Shown here one piece after another: positions 31,957 to 43,258 of a stretch of DNA of 64,000 bases (the first letter of the stretch is position 1; each line of letters opens with the position of its first letter). This DNA comes from Aquatica leii (Eukaryota; Arthropoda; Insecta; Coleoptera; Lampyridae): the NCBI GenBank assembly GCA_035610365.1, contig CM069432.1:8432001-8496000 (forward strand). Reading direction: 5' to 3'. Position numbers and translations under genes: made by a program. The notes below the pieces were generated by a model. It was not told the DNA's origin. It made no database searches and saw only the letters and a list, made by a program, of their open reading frames with translations.

Positions 31957-34239
31957 CCTTCCGATTACCATTGGGGTCTTTTTTGACCCCAGACGTGTTG
32001 TTTTTGTTGTCTTTTCTTAAGCTTGTTTTACAACTGTCCCAATATTTTTTAGCTGATTTTCTTTCAACAATGTTTAATAAGATATAACAAATTTTTCAAT
32101 TGTTATTTGTTTTGCGACGTAAAAAAAATATTGTCGTTGGGTCATATTTGACTCTACTTTGTAACCGACGTTTTAAAAAGTAATTCTAATATTTTGTCTG
32201 CATTTGTCATCTAATCTGCTTGTTTCAACGTGTTATTCGTCTGAATCATGATTACTACCATTCCGTCTTTAGTCATTACATTCGGTGAGTGTGTTCGAAT
32301 CAGTTGAAAAATGTGTGTCTGCTGTGTTATTACATTTGATTGGAAATAGTTGTTGTTGAATTATGGATAGAAAATATTTATCTCAGCGTGAAGTGAAAGA
32401 AATAGCTAGCAATATTAATTTACTGAATGAAATTGAAGTGAAATTTTATATGCCGAATTTGAAGAAGTGTACTTGATGTAAACCCGATTGAAAGTTCGGA
32501 AGACGATGACAGTGATGATAATTCGCCCAAAGATAAAGATATACTGGTGGGTAAAGATGGTTTCATATGGAAAAAAAGATAAGTCTCATGTTAGAAAACG
32601 AAATCAGCGAAATATTCTAAAAACACCGCCAGGATTAACAAAATTCAGTGAACATATTTCAACATGCCTAGATGCTTTCCATTTATTTATCTCGGAAGAC
32701 ATTATGGACATAATACTTAGAGAAACAAACATTCGAGCTAGAAGAATTGTAGGCGATACGTGGAAGCCAGTAGATGCGGATGAATTACATGCATTTTTTG
32801 GATTACTGCTTCTAGCTGGTGGTTTGAAAGCACGCCAAGAACCAATATTGAAGCTGTGGAGTACGAAATACATGTCTCTCCATAGACCAATTGATGATTG
32901 AATGAGAGACCTTTTGAAATACATTCGATTTGACGATATGGACACCCGAGAAGAACGACGGGCAACAGATAAATTAACAGCTATTCGTAACATTCACGAT
33001 ATTCTCGCTGCAAATTGCAAAAAACCCTGTCCGTGGAAAATGTCCCTTTCGAGTGTATATGAAGTCGAAGCCAGATAAATACGGAATTAAAATCTGGACT
33101 TTATGCGATGTTAGTAACAGATATTGCTGGAATTTCCAAATATATACTGGAATGGTAGACAAGGCTCCAGAGCGGGAACAAGGTAAAACACAATTTTATC
33201 GTTTTATGCACGAGTATAAAATTTCATTTCTAGGGAAGCGGGTAGTTTTGGGTTTGGTTGAGGGTTGAGAGAGGGTTATGGTGTTACCACAGATAATTTT
33301 TTTACGTCTATGTCTTTGGCGCAGCAGCTACTGCAGCAATCAAAAACCTTGACCGGAACAATTCGTAAAACACGTAGAGAAATACCAAAAGAATTTTTGC
33401 CAAAAAGAAATCGAGCAGAATACTCAATCAAAATTCTATATGGAGAATATACATTTTTAGTATCTTACGTACCTAAAAAATATAGAAGCGTTATGCTACT
33501 TTCAACGCAACACCAAGGCTTGGAATTGTCCGGAAAAGACCTCAGTTACAAACCGCAAGTTATCTTGGACTATAATAGCTGCAAAGGAGCTGTAGACAGC
33601 GTCGATAAAACGGTGAAGGAATACTCATGCAGAAGATATACAAATCGCTGTCCTCTTGTTCTATTCTTTAATTTCCTTGATATTGCTGCCATGAATGCAT
33701 TTATTCTATACACTACGAAATTTGGAAATTTTGAAAAAGGGAAAACATGCCGAAGGAGATTATTTTTGGAAAAACTTGGGTTTGAATTAGTAATCCCACA
33801 TATCAAAAAACGTACACTTCAAGGATTACCAAGATATGTGCAGAATGCAATAGCGATGGTTTTGGCAGACACAGAACCAGAGGAAGTGGGACCGCAAGAC
33901 GAAACTATCGCTCGCCCAAAAAGAGGTCGTTGTAAGATATGTCCAAGAGCAAATGACAAAAAATGTTCAGAAACATGTGAAAAGTGCAAACTCTTTGTGT
34001 GTAAACAACATTGCCAGAAAAAAACTACAATAATATGTAATAGTTGTTGCCCTCACTAATTTATGTTTACATTTTATTTTTATTAGTTTATGTGAAATCT
34101 AATGTTAATTTAAAATATTAATAAAGGTTACCATTACAAATTAATCGGTTTTTCTTTACAAAATTAAAAAAAAAACTTGGGGTCAAATCTGACCCCGCTT
34201 GGTAATTGGCTCCTCAAAAATTGCTTGGTAATCCGAAGG
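31957..34239 (+). mobile_element. Complete piggyBac element with recent-looking ends
   Basis: Terminal inverted repeat CCTTCCGATTACC at 31957 against the reverse complement CCTTCGGATTACC at 34239. The left TTAA target is 31953-31956. On the right the expected TTAA reads TAAG, so one base is altered. Both ends carry a GGGGTC...GACCC motif just inside (TTGGGGTCTTTTTTGACCCC near 31970; GGGGTCAAATCTGACCCC near 34180), each an inverted repeat in itself. Length is 2283 bp. A shorter relative is at 9891-10583. Confidence 0.92.
32363..34059 (+). pseudogene. piggyBac transposase, broken at several points
   Basis: The ATG at 32363 begins MDRKYLSQREVKEIASNINL. Frames then change to an acidic segment (SSEDDDSDDNSPKDKD), then GLTKFSEHISTCLDAFHLFI (32488-32901), ended by TGA after SLHRPIDD. 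The core has TLCDVSNRYCWNFQIYTGMV (first Asp, from 33101), GYGVTTDNFFTSMSLAQQLL (second Asp) and NSCKGAVDSVDK (third and fourth Asp). It ends with a cysteine-rich domain (CKICPRANDKKC...CEKCKLFVCKQHC). About 20 codons seem to be missing near 33020, between ANCKK and RGKCPFRVY in family terms. A frameshift lies near 33255. All catalytic Asp residues survive, but no single frame encodes them. Confidence 0.9.
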
Positions 34240-34243
34240 TAAG

Positions 34244-34882
34244 AACGGTTTTTTTTCGTAACTTATTTAAGTAGTTTCAGTTCATTGAAAGTTAGTGAGT
34301 TCATGTTGATCTTCAGTATTTTCAGTTTCTTTAAATATTTTAGTGCCATAAAGTTTGCCAATTTGTACTGTAAGCTTTTGCTTATTTTTTTACTACGCTA
34401 AAACGACGCGACGGTTTGATGCCATTGAATTTTTGTAACCTCAAAGTAAATGACAATTTTGAAAAAAATAAACTGAACGAATTATGATGTTTGTAAAACA
34501 ACAAAATTATCTAACATCTACCCTTACCTGGGAATTATCATTAGCCTATACAATCAGATTGATAACATCCATGTTGATCGCACTTACCTAAAACAAAGAA
34601 ACGAAATTAATTAAGTTATTCTCATTTCATTTAAAAGTAAATAATTATTCAGGTTGTAATTACAGCATCTTTAAAAGCTACTGAAACAGAAGATAATTCT
34701 CACGTTAAATTTGAGATAATTACAAATTAGTGAAAACAAAAACAATATTCAATCTAAAAATCTATAACTTTGTTTGTTCTGAGAAATTTTTTATTGTGTG
34801 TAATGTTCTTAAAGTGTTAAATGTAAAATGTAAATAAAATTTAATTAATTTTATTTAAAACTAAATAGTACATATAGATATA
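34244..34882. other. AT-rich spacer
   Basis: Apart from a possible BEL/Pao LTR remnant at its left edge, no gene, repeat or motif was recognised. Confidence 0.5.
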
Positions 34883-35242
34883 CTGTGTGTCCGAAAAGTA
34901 TGGAATATATTATACAGGTCGATACATATGCACTTTACACGAAAAAGTTGTAAATAAAAGTTGTTTATCACTTAGTTATCTACCACATGGGAGATATCAA
35001 TTTAAATTTTTGCTGTAAACAAAATCGCAACGAATAACACTTACATTTTTTTTAAATGGCAAGGCACGTCTTTATTATACTCATTTGCTAGAGTCTTTTT
35101 TTCTCTTTTCAACCATATGAAACTTGAATACCTTTACATCAAAAAATTTTCAAGAAAAACAAGGACATGTCTAACAAATTTATTTTACTGAGCAGTATTA
35201 ATTATGTACGTAATATGTAGTATTGAAACAATTGAATGCACT
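34883..35242 (+). repeat. Left long terminal inverted repeat of the mariner-like element
   Basis: Pairs with 36442-36800. Differences are scattered single bases and small indels. The inner end is AATTGAATGCACT, matching AGTGCATTCAATT at 36442. Confidence 0.9.
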
Positions 35243-35368
35243 GTCACAATAGCAAATATTAAACTTTAAATATCTTTACATAAAATTGTTATAACAAAAA
35301 ATGTATTTAAACTAAACTTACAATAAATGTTCAAAATGTAAACCATTCATAATTTGACAGTGGTAAAT

Positions 35369-36399
35369 TCAATTTTTAAAACCATCGATTGCTTTTGAAA
35401 TCATATCTTGAGTTATAGCTCTTATCTCAACTCTAATGCGATTTTTCAAATCTTCAACATTATCAGGTCTATTTATATAAATTTTGCTTTTAATATAGCC
35501 CCAAAGAAAAAAATCTAGTGGACTTAAATCCGGCAAGCGAGCAGGCCATTCTATCGTACCTCTTCTGCCTATCCATGTATTTTGAAAAGTATTATTAAGA
35601 AAGTGGCGGACATTAATTCCAAAATGTGGAGGTGCCCCGTCTTGTTGAAGCCATATTCTGTTATGAGGTATATCTGGATCTACTTCATGTGAAAATAACT
35701 CGGCCAAAACAGGAACTAACTCAAATCTTAAGAAATCGAGATAAATATTCGCCGTTAAACTACCTTCAAAAAAATATGGCCCCAAAATTTGACTTCCAAT
35801 CATTCCTACCCAGACGTTGACTTTCTGCTGGTATTGGGTGTGTCCTTCTAGATACCAGTGAGGATTTTGTGAAGACCAGTAACGTGTGTTTTGTTTGTTA
35901 ATTGTGCCGTTTAAACAAAACGTGGCCTCATCAGTAAAAAGGATATTTTTATGAAAATGTGCATCAAGTTTGTTTGTTATTGTTTCACAAAACTCCAGCC
36001 TTCTGTCCAAATCGTCTTCAAATAATTCTTGAACTACACAAGCTTTATAAGGATGAAATTTTTCTTTTTTTAAAACGTCATGTACAGCCGATTTATTCAA
36101 ATTATGGTCTCTAGCAATTTGCCGAACAGAAATTTGTGGATTTTCCTCAACAGACAAGAACACATTTTCTTGTTCCACATTACTTAATGACAAAGGTCTA
36201 CCAGAGTTCTACTCGCATCTTTCACCGAACCTGTCTCTTGAAATTTCCGCCAAATTTTGCTTATCGTGGACTGCGAAATGTTTAATTCTGGATGCAAGTT
36301 ATTAAATAAATTACATACTTCGTCTTGGGTTCTTCTTCTATCTCCATATCCCAGAATCATTAAAATTTCAATTCTATGTTTCTCAGATAATTGAGCCAT
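35369..36399 (-). pseudogene. Mariner-like transposase, one frameshift
   Basis: The start at 36399 gives MAQLSEKHRIEILMILGYGD, a paired helix-turn-helix region (ISQSTISKIWRKFQETGSVK) and then a one-base frameshift near 36195. The frame 36193-35369 continues with RPLSLSNVEQENVFL, ISVRQIARDHNLNKSAV, NILFTDEATFCLNG (first Asp), NRIWLQQDGAPPHFGINVRH (second Asp) and PARLPDLSPLDFFLWGYIK (third Asp). By count, 36 residues lie between the second and third Asp. The WIGRRG and HPHY-like features match a widespread insect family of mariner relatives. Total length is about 345 residues, normal for mariner. The enzyme would excise and insert at TA. Apart from the frameshift the gene looks intact. Confidence 0.92.
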
Positions 36400-36441
36400 A
36401 TTTCAAGCACTAACAAATAGCAAAGTGTGACAGAGTTCTAA

Positions 36442-36800
36442 AGTGCATTCAATTGTTTCAATGCTACATATTACGTACCTGATTAATACTGCTCAGTAAA
36501 ATAAATTTGTTAGACATGTCCTTGTTTTTCTTGAAAATTTTCTGATGTAAAGGTATTCAAGTTTCATATGGTTGAAAAGAGAAAAAAAGACTCTATCAAA
36601 TGAGTATAATAAAGACGTGCCTTGCCATTTAAAAAAATGTAAGTGTTATTCGTTGCGATTTTGTTTATAGCAAAAATTTAAATTGATATCTCCCAGGTGG
36701 TAGATAACTAAGTGATAAACAACTTTTATTTACAACTTTTTCGTGTAAAGTGCATATTTATCGACCTGTATGATATATTCCATACTTTTCGGACACACTG
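36442..36800 (-). repeat. Right long terminal inverted repeat of the mariner-like element
   Basis: Reverse-complement match of 34883-35242, directly upstream of the transposase start codon at 36399. It probably holds the promoter. Confidence 0.9.
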
Positions 36801-36802
36801 TA

Positions 36803-38867
36803 TATATAAAAATATACATCATTATATATTATGTATACAATGTTTGTTACTATTGTAAAAGTTTTTGAATCTAAATTTAAGGCAATTTTTAACAGAAAAA
36901 AGTGTCGCCAGACTTGTTTGAATACTTATGTAAAACACATATGCCCATTAAGTATTTAACAGTTTTTTTTGTGATCTCCAAAAGAAAACAGTTATTTACC
37001 AAACAAGAAAAACCATGATACTATGCAAATAAATACTGAGTAATATCTCTTTTTCAGATACATTTATGCAAATTGATCTTGTTTTATACTTTATTCGAAC
37101 TTCTTCTGTTACTCACGGCCTGAAAAAAAATTTACATCCTAATACAAACTGTCAGTATACAAAAGCTGTATGTTTCGATTATTCTAATTCTTTTGATTTC
37201 TTAATAAATAAGCAAAGACTCGTGTTTTATTAATTAGTTAAATCATCCTTACGTGCAAAACACGTCAAGTGTGAAATTATTTCTTTTAGAAAACTTTAAA
37301 AGTAATTAATCATCTTTCGACGGGGCTTGTTTAAGTATTTCTGAATTGAATGTTGTGAATTTTGAAGTCAGTGAACTTGAAAACAAGCACTTAACCCAAA
37401 ACATTTACTACTAATTTAATATAAGTTAATGCAATTCAGATTTAATCAAATTTCATTAAAAAATTATTTTCGCCTGCTACTGTAACAAATGCGAAAAGGA
37501 AACGTATGGGAATTTCAGTTTATCAAAGAAATAAATCGCTTTTACACATTTTTACAACCAGCACGTCACGTCATTTTACCTTCTTTCATTTTTTAAACCC
37601 CTCATTTATCTTTCAAACTGATCTACTTCTTACATATGCTGCATACAAATTTCAGACTCGAAGGAATGCTTTGTTATCGTCTATTATTGACGTTCTAACT
37701 TAAAATTAAAAAAATTACGCTTGTAAAAAAAATACAAGTCGTAAAAACATAAAATACGTTTACCGTGTAAAAACTTTTACAACACCTTATATAATATACT
37801 GAAGCGTCGTTATAAAATTATAAAAATAAAGTAATTATGCAAATTTCAATGATTTTAATTTATTGGCTACTTCATACCATTTTCTTTTATAATAAATAAC
37901 GAAGATTCAGGATTCTTAACGAAATTTTCAAAATAATAAATAATTAAAAACCAAATTTATTGCTAGTGTTGTTTTAAAGTATTTAGTTAAAAGGTTGTAT
38001 ACGTATTCTTTATATAAATATTTTTGTCGCTTTTTTTAAATGAAAGTTTAGCTACGTTAAAGAAGACTGCACTTTTCATGGAAAAACTCAATGCACGTCG
38101 TCCTCAGTACAAATAAAACATAAAGGCCTTTGAACTTTATAGCTGTAAAGAAAATCCATAATATCAAGGAAACTCGTAGTTAGTATACTGTTGATATCAC
38201 AACGATGTTATTCTTGTACATAAAGTAATAAAAAAACACCGTGATAGATTGACGACAGTTCAGAAGTTTTAAGGATACGAATACAAATGAGCGTGAGTAT
38301 GCTCATCAAAATTCACTCAAATTTCTACGGATAATGCTAATTTTAGTTATTAAATACCAATAAAATTTTCTACTCCCTTCAGCCAAATAGAACAAGAATT
38401 ATGAAGTTCAAAAAGGTTAATTAAAATTATACATAAAAAATAAAAGAAGAAAACAAATATGTGAAGGAAAAACCTAACAATGTTCAAACACTGCTAAAAT
38501 TTCCATAAATAAAACTTTTGTTAGAAATTTTAATAACTCCAGAAAATAAAATCCGACGCTAGAAACTCAAGAGATAAGTAAAACAGTGATTCGACCAAAT
38601 CTACAAAAATCTATAATCGGTTTGCTCAGCAGAAATAGTTAAGCCATACCTCTACAAATACAATTTTGAATGAATCTCTAAAACACATTTCACACCATAA
38701 TTATTTCACGTTTGACATTTTGTTTTGTTGCCCATTTGAACGTTTTGTTTTGTTATACCGAAAATATGGTCCGGCTACGATATAACGATCAATGGACTAT
38801 CAAGAACCAATAATTTTACAGAAGCAGCCTACCGGCGCCTCCACTCCCAATATTCTGTAGATCACCC
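36803..38867. other. AT-rich stretch with no supported gene
   Basis: No domain-like frame (37506-37703 has none), no tandem array and no long inverted repeat were recognised. Confidence 0.5.
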
Positions 38868-39152
38868 TGTTACGTGCATAACTTTCAAAATGTAATACCC
38901 TGTATATTCATTACACTAAACTTAGATTTTTACTTTCGACGCCCTCTAACGAGCTTCGTTTTAATTCATTTCCTGGATTTCCTGTCAAGACGTTAAACCG
39001 TCAGCTAATTAAAATCGTGCTTGTGATGATTAAATTTTAATTTGCGTATGTAGTAATTTTGATGTAAATTTGAAATAAAAATGTTGATGTATTCAATTAT
39101 TATCAATATCTCCACGCTTCTTAGTTATCAGTCATTGTTTGTAAGTGTCAGA

Positions 39153-40165
39153 ATGCCACGAGTTCGCAGACGAGGTAATTTTCAACAATTAACGTCTTTT
39201 GAGAGAGGGCGAATTGATGGTATGCAGGAAACTGGCTAGGGATATCGTGAAATCGCCAGAAGATTATTACGTACTCATTCAACAATATTAAGAACATGTC
39301 GAGGATGTCAGGAAGAACAGTTGCAAATACGACGTAAAGGTACTGGACGACCCAGAGTGACGCATGCTTAAAAAAATCGTCTGTTATGAAGAAGTGCCGT
39401 CCAAGACCTTTGGGAACCATCGCGTTCAGTTGGAATAAACTGGATCCGAGCAGTTAGTCGCAGAGTCTCTATGAGTACTGTTTATTGTCGAAACCGCTCT
39501 TTTAGATTGCGATCATATCGACCAAACTCTCGTATTTCTCTAACACCTCGTCACCAAGAAGACAGACTTTAATGGTGCCAAGCCAAACAACATTGGCTAC
39601 ATGAATGGAACAACATTATTTTTTCTGATGAGTCTAGGTTCTGTTTATGGCACTCGGACAGGCGTACACGTGTGCGGAGACCTAGAGGACAACGCTACGA
39701 TTTACAGTTTGTACAACGAAGACATACTGGCTTAACACCGGGTGCAATGGGTGGCATTTATGGGAGAGGCCGCTCTACTCTCCTTTAACATTAAATGCTC
39801 GACGTTACATGGACAACGTCTTAGAACCAATTCTTCTACCTCTTTTTCAAGAACGTCCAGAAGCTATCTTCCAACAAGATAATGCGCGACAGCATGTGGC
39901 AATAATGACAGAGAGTTTAAAATAGAATTACGTAAATTTGCTACCGTAGCCTGCTAGATCGCCGGATTTATCGCCAATAGAACATGTCTGGGACAGAAAA
40001 CTGCGTCATCTAGCTCACCCTCCAAATACCATAGAAGAATTGCGACAACAACTTCAAATAGCCTGGGATGAGATACCCCAAGACGCAATTAATCACCTTA
40101 TTTCCAGCATGCCTAGAAAAGTAACTTTTTGCATACAAGCACGTGGTGATGTTACACATTATTGA
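39153..40165 (+). pseudogene. Tc1-like transposase relic
   Basis: The ATG at 39153 starts MPRVRRRGNFQQLTSFERGR, followed by a helix-turn-helix region (YREIARRLLRTHSTI) and the GRPRVT hinge. Catalytic blocks are NIIFSDESRFCLWHSDRR (first Asp), FQQDNARQHVAIM (second Asp) and PARSPDLSPIEHVWDRKLR (Glu). Internal stops occur after MQETG, THA, EDRL and SLK, and frames shift near 39775. Between the second Asp and the Glu there are 33 codons, one fewer than the DD34E norm. No inverted ends were found. The element class is clear and the copy is dead. Confidence 0.88.
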
Positions 40166-40399
40166 CATTTTTTCAATAAAACGTTGTGTTGCTTCTTCCA
40201 AATTGTAGGTAATCATTTGTTTGCCTATATATAACAGTTTTACATATAAAGTTTCAGCCCTCCACGTCTACTCCTTCTATGTGTTACATTTTATTTGAAA
40301 CCCAGTGAAGTTCAACAAAATCGTTAGAGTAATGAAATACTGAAATGAATATAAACAATTTTTAGGTTTTAGTAAACCCAAAAACCCACACCAAAATCC

Positions 40400-41130
40400 A
40401 CTTACCTAATCGAAACGTATGCAATAAACTCGTTCTTCAAAATAAAACAATGCTAATGGAGGTGGATAATCCCAGACTCCAAAACCAAAAACGAAATCGA
40501 TTACATTTTAAGCCCAATGAGAGAAATAATAACAGTAATCAATAAAAACAGTATAGAAAGCGACCACTGAATGATGCGAGCTAAATAAAAAATATCAAAA
40601 AGAACAAAAGACAGCAAGAAAGTTAGGAAACACAAAATAAAAACAGACAACAAAATACTAAGCAAAAAAAGAGGCGAATACCAAGACAAAAAACAAAGGC
40701 GAGAATTACCGAGTAGCGACAAAAGAGAGACAATCGAACGACAACGTTGAACTAAACGAATTAATACGGAGAGCTATGAAAGAAAATAGCAAAAAAAGGA
40801 AAAACAAATACTAAAAATAATCGAAAAAGCAAAAATATGATGGTACTACGCCGATCTAACATAGAACCCTCATGCTATTTATCTACGACAAAGAAGGGAA
40901 ACAACTATGAAATATAGAAGATACACGAAACAGATTTGGTACCTATGGATGGAAAAAAAAGAAAAAAACCGCGGCAAAGATGGGCAAACGACATCAAAAG
41001 AACATAGAGAAGATGATCAGTTAACCGATCAGAGTAAAATGAACTAGAGGAAGTAATATAAATAAGCGCCCAAAACGAAGCTGGTGGGATGGCGTAGATG
41101 AAGCTATGCAAGCAAAACTAAGAAGACGAA
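40400..41130 (+). pseudogene. LINE relic with APE endonuclease end and RT C-terminus
   Basis: About 40410-40600 reads WRWIIPDSKTKNEIDYILSP and SIESDH, the end of an APE-type endonuclease of the kind seen in RTE-like insect LINEs (W..P...TKNEIDYIL...GSDH). At 40930-41000 comes RKKPRQRWANDIKRT, and near 41063-41110 KRPKRSWWDGVDEAMQAK, both resembling the end of LINE reverse transcriptases. Most of the polymerase is missing, so this is an internally deleted remnant. It sits inside copy D of the TG...CA repeat. Confidence 0.6.
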
Positions 41131-41889
41131 GAACTCGATGTAAACGCATTTCTATTAGTTTATTCACCACAGGGTAAGTTTTTAGAATTCTTTAGTAATT
41201 TCCTTGTTAAACTGTTATCACGACCAGACAGGTGTTAGTCCGCATGTTTCGGTGTATTCTCGACCGATTAGGAGTTAATATCGACCAAATACCTTCTTGG
41301 AAAGATTATCATTTTGAAAGGCCTACGTTAAAGCTAAAAACGAAGTGTCGACAAGAATGTTTTTCCGAGATACTATTCCTTATGCGTCAATCGACAATCA
41401 ACTTTTAACTTAATGTGTGCAGCAGCATTCTATATCCGGTTTTTATGTCTAATTTCTTTTAGCATTAATTAATAATTTTGTAGATTTTTTTCTTTCGTAA
41501 ATCATTGTGCTGACACGATTTGCTCTGTTCATATATATCCCAGATCGACTCAACGAGGAAAACGTTTTCTTCGGGCAAGTACTGGATTGTGGGTAAGTCT
41601 TATTAAATTACATTGTGTCATTAAAGTCTTTCTCATTATTAATTTAATTTTCTTCGCTATCAACTCCCTATGTATAAACCTATGTATTGTGTGTTGCCCA
41701 TACTTCCTGCATTTATTCATCGAATAATTTACGAAAAAATTGCTGGTGCCCGTTGATAATAATCTACGATATTAAATTAAAGTTGTTATACAATTTTAAC
41801 TTTAATTTTTTATTGCCCGTTTAGGATTACGAACCTGATATTGTTACAAGCTTGGACCTTCTGTCTTTATTGAAACAGAAGTTTTATTT

Positions 41890-42500
41890 AGTCAGATCTG
41901 ACCAATTGTTTCTGGTGTCATCTCATTTAGCTCATCAATAGTATCTTCATTATTTAGTGAAGGTTCACCAACCACACAGCCTCTATCAACTGGCCATGCT
42001 CCGGTAGTTTTAAATCCATTAGTGATGGTTACGATAGATGCAGATCAAAAATGAGATATAGCATTGCAACACAGCACTTTCTTGTTTAGTCCTCAACCAT
42101 TTCTGTATTCCTTTATAAAATGAAAACGATGCGTGGTGTATCTAGGCAATTGTAGTAAGAAAACGCCATGTCCTTTGACTAACAACATAGCATCCAAATG
42201 AGATGGAATGCAGCGTTCGCGCAGCAAACAATTGTGGTTGTTGTCCGCTGGAAATACCTCCCACTTGATGTTTCCCTCTTTTAGCCACGACTTTTCTGTT
42301 TGTTTTGATCTAGCTAACTACACCTTCTTTGGTTGCCCGAGTGACGATGCGTGGCGGGCTTTTAATGAAACTATAGAACCACTTTCTACGCTAAAAATAT
42401 TAGAAATTTTATTTCCACTGGTTAATTGAAAAGCAATATCATTTATAGTCAAACCAAAGAGTCTTTCTTCTAAGTTTAGGATGTGCTAGGCCAGTTCTTC
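41890..42500 (-). pseudogene. Tigger/jerky-like transposase relic
   Basis: Minus-strand reading gives LFGLTINDIAFQLTSGNKIS (N-terminal DNA-binding end), then SLKARHASSLGQPKK, then GHGVFLLQLPRYTTHRFHF (DDE_1 core, where QPLD would follow), and GFKTTGAWPVDRGCVVG. These blocks are in the order of Tigger-type proteins with large deletions between them. Catalytic Asp residues are missing or not identifiable. The right end overlaps the fading edge of repeat copy D. Confidence 0.65.
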
Positions 42501-43137
42501 TTCCATTTCCAACAAAAGTGTTGTTAAACAACCATGATGTTGTACATCGTTATCTGATTTTTTTATTTATAATTTTAAATGACGTCCAAACGTTGTTTTG
42601 GAAATATTGTAGCGTCTGCAACATTCATTGGAGCCTTATTTATTTCCGCAGATGCTTTTGTGACCAGTCGCATATCTTCCTTAGGCCACTAGTTGTATTT
42701 TTGTTTTCGTTTTATGTTTTTAATTATACCCACAAAAGTGGGAAGTGTTGCTTTAAAATACAATGATAACGTTCTATAAATTTCTTGTCTTAAGTGAACA
42801 GTTAGTATCAGATACGATTTAGCGAACTTTGCAGGATACCATTTGTCAAACTATCACTATGTGCAATATGATTACTGTAAGATTAACTGAAGTTTCAACT
42901 CCACGATAAAAGTTTCGAATTTTCCTATCCACGGACGGTATACGGTTACAGTAATAAATAAATTAATGTAAATGTTATTTATTGTTCTTAACTGTCACAA
43001 ATTTTAATATTTCGCTATTGTAAACCGTCTTTGACAGTTTTGGCACACTTGTCATCATAAACGTCAAATTATTTTTGAAAGATTTTGAGACTTTGTGGGC
43101 CTCCTAGTCTCTGTTCGAGCAATAAAATGTTGTATTC
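42501..43137. other. No supported gene
   Basis: Short frames only (42518-42766 lacks family features). No repeats were recognised. Confidence 0.45.
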
Positions 43138-43258
43138 AACTCGTTCCTGTCTAAATTGGACGCTTTTTTTCCCTCGAGGACTTTTTAAACCCTCGTTTCA
43201 CTCGGGTTTAAAAATGCCCTCTTGGGAAAAAAAGCGTCCAATTTACACAGGGACTCGT
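43138..43258. repeat. Strong hairpin, about 45-bp arms
   Basis: AAATTGGACGCTTTTTTTCC with CTCGAGG and TTTTTAAACCCTCG pairs with CTCGGGTTTAAAAA, CCCTCTTGGG and AAAAAAAGCGTCCAATTT around a TTTCA loop. Outer bases (CTCGTTCCTGT against ACAGGGACTCG) extend the match imperfectly. It is a MITE-like or fold-back relic, with no target duplication identified. Confidence 0.75.

Larger units (their letters stand above)
34883..36800 (-). mobile_element. Mariner-like element with about 360-bp inverted repeats
   Basis: Ends CTGTGTGTCCGAAAAGTATG (34883) and the reverse complement CAGTGTGTCCGAAAAGTATG (from 36800), flanked by TA on both sides (34881-34882 and 36801-36802). The inverted repeats reach inward to about 35242 and 36442 with few differences, very long for this superfamily. 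The single transposase gene is on the minus strand. High arm similarity and only one break in the gene suggest a recent arrival. Confidence 0.93.
38868..41885 (+). mobile_element. TG...CA repeat, copy D, expanded by two insertions
   Basis: Starts TGTTACGTGCATAA, close to copy B, and has ACGCCCTCTAACGAGC as in A and C. It is broken by a Tc1 relic and a LINE relic between about 39070 and 41130, and resumes with splice-like sites in the family order: a donor at 41174 (CACAGGGTAAGTT), an acceptor at 41542-41543 (TATATCCCAG), a donor at 41593 (TTGTGGGTAAGTC) and an acceptor at 41823-41824 (GCCCGTTTAG|GATTACGAAC). The middle exon would be 49 nt and shares GAAAACGTTTTC with copy A. Homology fades at about 41885, so the last 150 bp or so are lost. 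Confidence 0.75.
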
